7,405 bases of DNA, taken from the NCBI GenBank assembly GCA_031267345.1, contig JAIRZG010000217.1, forward strand, positions 1 through 7,405. Direction: 5' to 3'. The notes below the pieces were generated by a model, which saw only the letters and a list, made by a program, of their open reading frames with translations, was not told where the DNA came from and ran no database searches. This document shows, in pieces, positions 1 through 4,687 of the stretch; position 1 is the stretch's first letter; each line of letters opens with the position of its first letter. Made by a program: the position numbers and the translations under genes. This DNA is from Zoogloeaceae bacterium. GTDB taxonomy: Bacteria; Pseudomonadota; Gammaproteobacteria; Burkholderiales; Rhodocyclaceae.

Positions 1-14
1 CATGAGCATATTTT

Positions 15-59
15 CTCCGAAGGCAGGGGTCGGACGTTCGAATCGTCTCGGGCGCGCCA
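15..59 (+). tRNA. 3' half of a tRNA-Arg (anticodon CCG), interrupted in the anticodon loop
   Basis: Bases 15-21 fit a seven-base anticodon loop (CTCCGAA) with T33 and anticodon CCG at 17-19, which reads an arginine codon. They are followed by the 3' anticodon stem GGCAG (22-26), a five-base variable loop (27-31), T stem GGACG (32-36), T loop TTCGAAT (37-43), T stem CGTCT (44-48, closing with one G-U), the acceptor 3' strand CGGGCGC (49-55), discriminator G56 and CCA (57-59). The acceptor strand matches what I recall of E. coli tRNA-Arg(CCG). The 5' side is missing: the five bases before the loop (ATTTT, 10-14) cannot pair with GGCAG, and no D arm is present. So the homology begins at or near base 15. 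This is either an integration-site copy of the tRNA 3' end (att remnant) or a 3' exon after an anticodon-loop intron whose body lies outside the window. Confidence 0.8.
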
Positions 60-105
60 GTATCTTTTGAACCTTTGCCTTTTTACGCCCCGATCTCGCT
101 GCGAC

Positions 106-1635
106 TCAGGTTTTGGGCGGGGCGGCGATGGTGGCGCGGTAGGCAGCGATTTCGTAGTCGCTGCCCTGTTCCAGCCGTTTGACCGGAGCCAGCGCGATGC
201 GGCGACCGCTGTAGCTGAATTCCAGGCTTTCTCCGGCATCGAAGGTATTGAGCGGCAGGATGAAGCGGATGTCGCCTTTGGGGTTGTCGTCCTGTAGCCA
301 CAAGGCGGGCGTGCTGGGCGGCAGGGTTGATGCGCGCGGGCCAACGTCAACGCTGGTGATGCGGCGCGACAGGGTTTCGATGCCGACCTGCGCTTCCTGT
401 TCTGAAATGCGCTGGTAACGGCGCACCAGTCCCACCAGCCAGTTGCCTTCGCCGCCGGGCTGCATGGTCAGCAGCGCGCCAACGCCGAGCCAGTCGCCTT
501 TGACTTCCTTCACGATGGCGCCAAATCCGCCTTGGCTGACGTTATCCGTAATCCATATCTCCTGCGGCAATCCAAGAGGCTTGCCGCCAAATTCAGGCGA
601 ACCCATGATGAAGGCGTTGGTGAAGCCCGGCAGCACCACCATCCGGTGTTTTACCCGGTGTCGCGTATGCTGGCGTTGCGGCGGCACAGGCGTCCAGCAG
701 GTGGCGAGGTGCTGGATGACCGACAGCAGACGCTGTGTGGATTCCCCTGTTTCCAGTCCGAGGCGAGCGGGGATGACGTTACTGTGTTCGATTTCCTGCG
801 CCAGCATGTTCAGGCGCGTCTGCGCCTTGCCCGGATGGAAAAAGCGCAGGGTTGGCGCGGATGTTTGCGCGGTATCGGTCAGATGCGTGGGCGGCATGGC
901 TTTTGCCGCATCCAGCCACCACACGCTTTGCGGCGTCTTCTCGGCAGAAAACACAAATTCCGTTTGCGAATAGACGATCAACCGATCCGCCAGCTCGATT
1001 TCCTGTGGCAGCAGACAATCCAGCGAAGACGCTTGAAAAATCAGAACCCGCAAATATTCGGCGAAGGGCGAGGTGACGCCGCCGCGTTCGGCATGCATTT
1101 GCAGTAACGGTTTTTTGGCGAAGCCTTCGCCCTCCGCCAGCAGATAGGCCGCGCCCAGACGCGCCCAGTCGTCGTTATCGACCGGACTGTAACGAATCCC
1201 CTTCCACTTGATGACCTGTCCCCGGGCGATAATGGCGCGCGTCACCACTTGGGCAAGCTCTGCGCGCACCGTATCGGCGCCTTTTTCCCTGCGTTTGCCA
1301 TGTTCGATGCAAATTTCATATTGACGGGAAATTTTGTCCCAGAAGCCGCAGAGCAGCGTCCACAGATGGTTTTCACTGTTCTTGGACAGACGCGCAGTGC
1401 GCAGGTATTGCCCGGTCAGCGTCCTGATATGCGGCTGCGCCGCGCCATCCAGTAGATGCGCAATCTGGAGGCGCGCGTTGCCGCTGACTTCGCCCAACTG
1501 ACAGGCGTTCAGCCATGCCGTGATTTCTTCCAGTGCGGCGGAGGCGTCATCCGTCGGTAACTGGGCGAGCTGACGCTGCAATTCGCCGGGGTTGATCAGG
1601 GCTATCGGAGGTTTGCTGGAGGGTGTATTCATCAT
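106..1635 (-). CDS. PilZ-like putative cyclic-di-GMP-binding protein
   Basis: The product is about 509 residues. The N-terminal two thirds look mostly helical, with no clear membrane segment or known domain. The C-terminal part carries the pair of motifs that define PilZ domains: RVKHR (RxxxR, residues 327-331) and, 33 residues later, NVSQGG (NxSxxG, residues 365-370, preceded by Asp364). Known PilZ proteins bind cyclic-di-GMP through these residues and use it to control motility, exopolysaccharide or pili. Binding here is inference, and the partner is unknown. I chose the ATG at 1635 (an ATG pair, 1635/1632) because it lies a few residues before the first conserved-looking segment (INPGELQRQLAQLP). 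An in-frame TTG at 1710 has a much better Shine-Dalgarno but adds 25 residues using rare-looking CTA and ATA codons. The gene is divergent from thyA and convergent with the tRNA fragment. Confidence 0.72.
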   Translation of the reverse strand: MMNTPSSKPPIALINPGELQRQLAQLPTDDASAALEEITAWLNACQLGEVSGNARLQIAHLLDGAAQPHIRTLTGQYLRTARLSKNSENHLWTLLCGFWDKISRQYEICIEHGKRREKGADTVRAELAQVVTRAIIARGQVIKWKGIRYSPVDNDDWARLGAAYLLAEGEGFAKKPLLQMHAERGGVTSPFAEYLRVLIFQASSLDCLLPQEIELADRLIVYSQTEFVFSAEKTPQSVWWLDAAKAMPPTHLTDTAQTSAPTLRFFHPGKAQTRLNMLAQEIEHSNVIPARLGLETGESTQRLLSVIQHLATCWTPVPPQRQHTRHRVKHRMVVLPGFTNAFIMGSPEFGGKPLGLPQEIWITDNVSQGGFGAIVKEVKGDWLGVGALLTMQPGGEGNWLVGLVRRYQRISEQEAQVGIETLSRRITSVDVGPRASTLPPSTPALWLQDDNPKGDIRFILPLNTFDAGESLEFSYSGRRIALAPVKRLEQGSDYEIAAYRATIAAPPKT

Positions 1636-1687
1636 CGTGACGGTCGGGCAAAGTGTTTTGAGGCACAGGGCGAAAACAGGGTAGGAG

Positions 1688-1698
1688 TATATTAGAAT
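1688..1698. promoter_or_regulatory. Candidate divergent -10 elements
   Basis: An AT-rich spot in a GC-rich gap reads TATATT (1688-1693) and TAGAAT (1693-1698) on the plus strand, and TAATAT (1689-1694) on the minus strand. Each is one or two changes from the sigma-70 -10 consensus. I find no convincing -35 at 16-18 bases for any of them, so this is a suggestion only. If the minus-strand -10 is real, it lies inside the long version of the PilZ-like gene and favours the ATG at 1635. If the plus-strand -10 is real, thyA has a leader of about 40-50 bases. Confidence 0.25.
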
Positions 1699-1715
1699 GT
1701 CGGCTCGCAATTCAT

Positions 1716-1724
1716 CTCCTCCTT
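1716..1724 (-). promoter_or_regulatory. Strong Shine-Dalgarno in the thyA/PilZ divergent region
   Basis: On the minus strand these bases read AAGGAGGAG, a near-perfect anti-16S match. The AGGAGG core lies seven bases before an in-frame TTG (1710) that would lengthen the PilZ-like protein by 25 residues. It also lies just two bases before an ATG (1715) opening a seven-codon reading frame (MNCEPTF, then stop). It therefore decides between a long protein form, a tiny leader peptide, or chance. The same bases on the plus strand put an anti-Shine-Dalgarno-like CTCCTCCTT into any thyA leader transcript. Confidence 0.45.
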
Positions 1725-1746
1725 GGTTTTATTCTCGCTCAACTTC

Positions 1747-2541
1747 ATGCAAGCCTACCTTGACCTGATGCGTCACGTGCTGGAAAACGGCGCGGACAAA
1801 TCCGACCGTACCGGCACTGGCGTCCGTTCCGTGTTCGGCTGGCAGATGCGCTTTGACCTCGCCTGCGGCTTTCCGCTCCTGACCACTAAAAAGCTGCATC
1901 TGAAATCCATCCTCCATGAACTGCTGTGGTTTCTCGCGGGCGACACCAATATCGCTTATCTGCAAGCCAATGGCGTACACATCTGGGACGAATGGGCGGA
2001 CGCGCAGGGCGAACTGGGGCCGGTGTATGGACATCAGTGGCGACACTGGCCTACGCCGGACGGCGGGGAAATCGACCAGATCGCCGAATTGGTTACGCGG
2101 CTCAAAGCTCATCCCGATTCCCGCCGTCATCTCATTACCGCCTGGAATCCCGCCGAAGTCGAACGCATGGCGTTACCGCCTTGTCATTGCATGGCGCAGT
2201 TCTATGTCGCGGAGGGCAAACTTTCCTGTCAGCTTTACCAGCGCAGCGCCGACATTTTTCTGGGCGTCCCGTTCAACATCGCCTCCTATGCGCTACTCAC
2301 CCGGATGCTGGCGCAGGTCTGCGGTTATGGCGCGGGCGATTTTGTGCATAGCTTTGGCGACGCGCACCTGTACCGCAACCACTTCGAACAGGCGCGCCTG
2401 CAACTGACGCGCGCGCCGCGTCCTCTGCCCCGAATGCGCCTCAATCCCGACATTGACGATCTGTTTGCCTTTCGCTACGAAGATTTCGCGCTGGAGGGGT
2501 ACGACCCGCATCCGCACATCAAGGCGGCGGTGGCGGTCTGA
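1747..2541 (+). CDS. thyA: Thymidylate synthase
   Basis: ThyA methylates dUMP to dTMP with methylene-tetrahydrofolate, releasing dihydrofolate, in the cytoplasm. The 264-residue length equals the E. coli enzyme, and key residues fall at the same numbers: Arg21, Glu58, Trp80, Arg126/Arg127, catalytic Cys146 within LPPCHC, Arg166, Asp169, Asn177, His207 and Tyr209. The C-terminus (KAAVAV) matches the family's closing tail, so the protein is complete. I took the ATG at 1747 (MQAYLDLMRHVLE) because it aligns with the family start. An upstream in-frame TTG at 1723 adds only eight unlikely residues. No Shine-Dalgarno precedes 1747; the leader there is pyrimidine-rich. It is the first gene of a tight cluster with pgi and folA. 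Confidence 0.98.
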   Translation: MQAYLDLMRHVLENGADKSDRTGTGVRSVFGWQMRFDLACGFPLLTTKKLHLKSILHELLWFLAGDTNIAYLQANGVHIWDEWADAQGELGPVYGHQWRHWPTPDGGEIDQIAELVTRLKAHPDSRRHLITAWNPAEVERMALPPCHCMAQFYVAEGKLSCQLYQRSADIFLGVPFNIASYALLTRMLAQVCGYGAGDFVHSFGDAHLYRNHFEQARLQLTRAPRPLPRMRLNPDIDDLFAFRYEDFALEGYDPHPHIKAAVAV

Positions 2542-2549
2542 AAGGCGCC

Positions 2550-4181
2550 ATGACGACGGACGACACCCTGCAAACTGCCTGGCAAGCCCTGCATCAACAT
2601 GCGGAAGACATGCGAACGACGCATTTACGCGCCCTGTTCGCCGCAGACCCGCAACGTTTTGCCGCTTTTTCGCTGCACAGCGGCGACCTCCTGATGGATT
2701 TTTCCAAACAGCGCATGACCGCCGAGACCCTGCGCTTGTTGCGCCGGATTGCCGAAGCCAGCGACTTCGCCCGCGGGCGGCGGCGCATGGCGGCGGGCGA
2801 AGCCATCAATCACACGGAAAATCGCGCCGTATCGCACATGACGCTGCGCGCGCCGACCCATGCCGCGCCGGACGCCGCCACAGGCCGCGAAACAGCGGAA
2901 AGTCTGGAGCGTCTGCGCGCCTTCTGCGCCGCTCTGCACGCGCCCGCTGGCGAAGCGCATATTACCGATGTGGTGCATTTAGGCATCGGCGGTTCTGATC
3001 TGGGACCGCGCATGGTGGTGCAGGCGCTTGCTGCCTGCCGACATCCCGATCTGCGGCTGCATTTTGTCGCCAATGTGGATGGCGCGGATCTGGCGCCGCT
3101 GCTGGCGCGTCTGAATCCCCGTTCAACCCTGTTCATTGTGGTCAGCAAGACTTTTACCACGCAGGAAACCCTGACCAATGCCCGCACGACGCGGGAATGG
3201 CTGGAAGCCGGTCTGCCGGAAAAAAATCCCCGCGCGGGGGCGGATGTCGTTGCCCGGCATTTTGTCGCCGTCACCAGCAATCTGGCGGCGGCGACGGCTT
3301 TCGGCATTCCGGCGACGCGCGTCTTTTTGTTCCGCGATGGCGTCGGCGGACGCTTTTCGCTCTGGTCGCCGGTCGGTCTTTCCATTGCGCTCGCCATTGG
3401 CTTTTCCGGTTTCACCGCCCTGCTTTCCGGCGCGCATCAGATGGATCAGCATTTTTTGACCGCGCCGACAGAAAAAAACCTGCCGCTCACGCTGGCGCTC
3501 ATCGACCTCTGGAACGTGAATGGTCTGGGCGCGAAGAGTCACGGCATTTTCCCTTACAGCCAATCGCTGGAACTTTTCCCCGCCTACCTGCAACAACTGG
3601 AAATGGAAAGTCTGGGCAAATCCGTGGATCGTCAGGGCGCACCCCTGACCCGCAGCAGCAGCCCCATTCTCTGGGGCGCAGTCGGCGCCAGCGGACAACA
3701 CGCCGTTTTCCAGCTTCTGCATCAGGGGGGACAGCTTGTCCCCAGCGATTTCATCCTGTTGAAACACGCCGATTTTCCCCTGCGCGACCACCACCTGTGC
3801 CTGCTCGCCAACGGGCTTGCCCAATCCGCCGCGCTGGCCTTTGGCGAAACGCTGGAAGAAGCCCGCGCCCGTCAGGTCAGCGCGGCGCTGCTGCCCTGGC
3901 GCAGTTTTCCCGGCAATCAACCTTCCACCACCTTGCTGCTGGAGCGTCTGGATGCGCATGTTCTGGGTCAATTGCTGGCGCTCTACGAACACAAGGTTTT
4001 TTGTCTGGGCGTACTCTGGAATCTCAACGCCTTTGATCAGTGGGGCGTAGAACTGGGCAAACAGATGGCGCAACGTCTCTTGCCCTGCCTGGAAAGCGAA
4101 GGGGCAACGTCCGCCGCGACAACGCTGGACGCCTCGACCCGCGGGCTGATCGCCGCCCTGAAAACGGAACGTCCGGCATGA
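2550..4181 (+). CDS. pgi: Glucose-6-phosphate isomerase
   Basis: Pgi interconverts glucose-6-phosphate and fructose-6-phosphate in glycolysis and gluconeogenesis. The 543-residue product is close to the E. coli length (549). Visible hallmarks are the sugar-phosphate loop GIGGSDLG (145-152), VSKTFTTQET (198-207), the first family signature around GVGGRFSLWSPVG (264-276), the catalytic Glu353 in MES, the ring-opening His384 in GQH, and the second signature FDQWGVELGK (495-504) ending in catalytic Lys504. Two local departures from the E. coli enzyme are MESLGK (E. coli MESNGK) and WGAVGASGQH (E. coli WGEPGTNGQH); neither touches the main catalytic residues. The start is eight bases after thyA, with AAAGG at 2541-2545 as a weak, close ribosome site. 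The stop overlaps the folA start as ATGA, so translation is probably coupled. Confidence 0.97.
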   Translation: MTTDDTLQTAWQALHQHAEDMRTTHLRALFAADPQRFAAFSLHSGDLLMDFSKQRMTAETLRLLRRIAEASDFARGRRRMAAGEAINHTENRAVSHMTLRAPTHAAPDAATGRETAESLERLRAFCAALHAPAGEAHITDVVHLGIGGSDLGPRMVVQALAACRHPDLRLHFVANVDGADLAPLLARLNPRSTLFIVVSKTFTTQETLTNARTTREWLEAGLPEKNPRAGADVVARHFVAVTSNLAAATAFGIPATRVFLFRDGVGGRFSLWSPVGLSIALAIGFSGFTALLSGAHQMDQHFLTAPTEKNLPLTLALIDLWNVNGLGAKSHGIFPYSQSLELFPAYLQQLEMESLGKSVDRQGAPLTRSSSPILWGAVGASGQHAVFQLLHQGGQLVPSDFILLKHADFPLRDHHLCLLANGLAQSAALAFGETLEEARARQVSAALLPWRSFPGNQPSTTLLLERLDAHVLGQLLALYEHKVFCLGVLWNLNAFDQWGVELGKQMAQRLLPCLESEGATSAATTLDASTRGLIAALKTERPA

Positions 4182-4687
4182 CCGCGCCCTGCCTCACCCT
4201 GATTGCCGCTGTCGCCAGAAATCGCGTCATTGGCCGACATAACCGTCTGCCTTGGCGGCTTCCGGAAGACCTGCGGCATTTTCGCGCCGTCACGCGCGAT
4301 CATCCGGTCATCATGGGGCGCAAGACCTGGGAATCCCTGCCCGCCGCCTTTCGTCCCCTGCCGGAGCGCGCCAATATCGTCGTCAGCCGTCAGCCTGACT
4401 ATCCTCTCCCTGCTGGCGTACATCGGGCGCGCAGTCTGGAAGACGCGCTGGCGCTGACGCAAACCGAAGCCTTCCTCATCGGCGGCGCGCAACTCTACGC
4501 CCTCGCCCTGCCCGCCGCCCACCGTCTGCTGCTCACTGAAATCGATCAGGAAATTGATGGCGACGCCTGGTTTCCCGATTTTGATCTGAACGAATGGCAG
4601 GAAACAAAACGCGAAGCGCAGGTCAGCGCGAACGGCATTCCCTTTGCTTTTGTGACCTACATTCGGAAAAATCGCGCAGCATGTTGA
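4178..4687 (+). CDS. folA: Dihydrofolate reductase
   Basis: FolA reduces dihydrofolate to tetrahydrofolate with NADPH, regenerating the cofactor consumed by ThyA encoded upstream in the same cluster. The 169-residue protein has the usual bacterial length. Hallmarks: VIGRHNRLPWRLPEDL (17-32) with Trp26 and the catalytic acid Asp31 (E. coli Trp22 and Asp27); MGRKTWESLP (46-55) of the NADPH site; Arg64, matching E. coli Arg57; VVSR (68-71); the glycine pair of FLIGGAQLY (99-107); and Thr120. I chose the ATG at 4178, which forms a 4-base ATGA overlap with pgi and puts the first strand (LTLIAAVARN) at the N-terminus. The longer in-frame ATG at 4040 would merely read pgi out of frame. Its last 65 bases overlap the convergent glycosyltransferase gene. 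Confidence 0.97.
   Translation: MTAPCLTLIAAVARNRVIGRHNRLPWRLPEDLRHFRAVTRDHPVIMGRKTWESLPAAFRPLPERANIVVSRQPDYPLPAGVHRARSLEDALALTQTEAFLIGGAQLYALALPAAHRLLLTEIDQEIDGDAWFPDFDLNEWQETKREAQVSANGIPFAFVTYIRKNRAAC

Noticed and set aside
15..59. 3' end of a tmRNA, which also ends in a TTCGA loop and CCA
   Set aside because: The fragment includes a complete anticodon loop with T33 and a correctly spaced variable loop, which tmRNA lacks.
443..1107. Two plus-strand frames (443-973 and 532-1107) opposite the PilZ-like gene
   Set aside because: Both translations are rich in Arg, Cys and Pro with no domain, and the minus-strand frame carries the PilZ motifs. They are antisense shadows.
1723..1746. TTG start of thyA at 1723
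   Set aside because: The eight added residues are not found in ThyA proteins, no Shine-Dalgarno precedes the TTG, and the ATG at 1747 makes catalytic Cys fall exactly at 146.
1916..2407. Plus-strand frames of 140-163 codons inside thyA
   Set aside because: They are out-of-frame readings of a fully intact thyA with no independent ribosome site or motif.
3123..4073. 316-codon open frame on the minus strand, antisense to pgi
   Set aside because: It lies wholly inside pgi, whose catalytic residues and signatures are intact. Its protein shows no recognisable motif, and long antisense frames are expected in GC-rich coding DNA.
4040..4177. N-terminal extension of folA starting at 4040
   Set aside because: The extra 46 residues are pgi read out of frame (Arg/Gly-rich). 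The ATGA start at 4178 gives the normal DHFR length and N-terminus.
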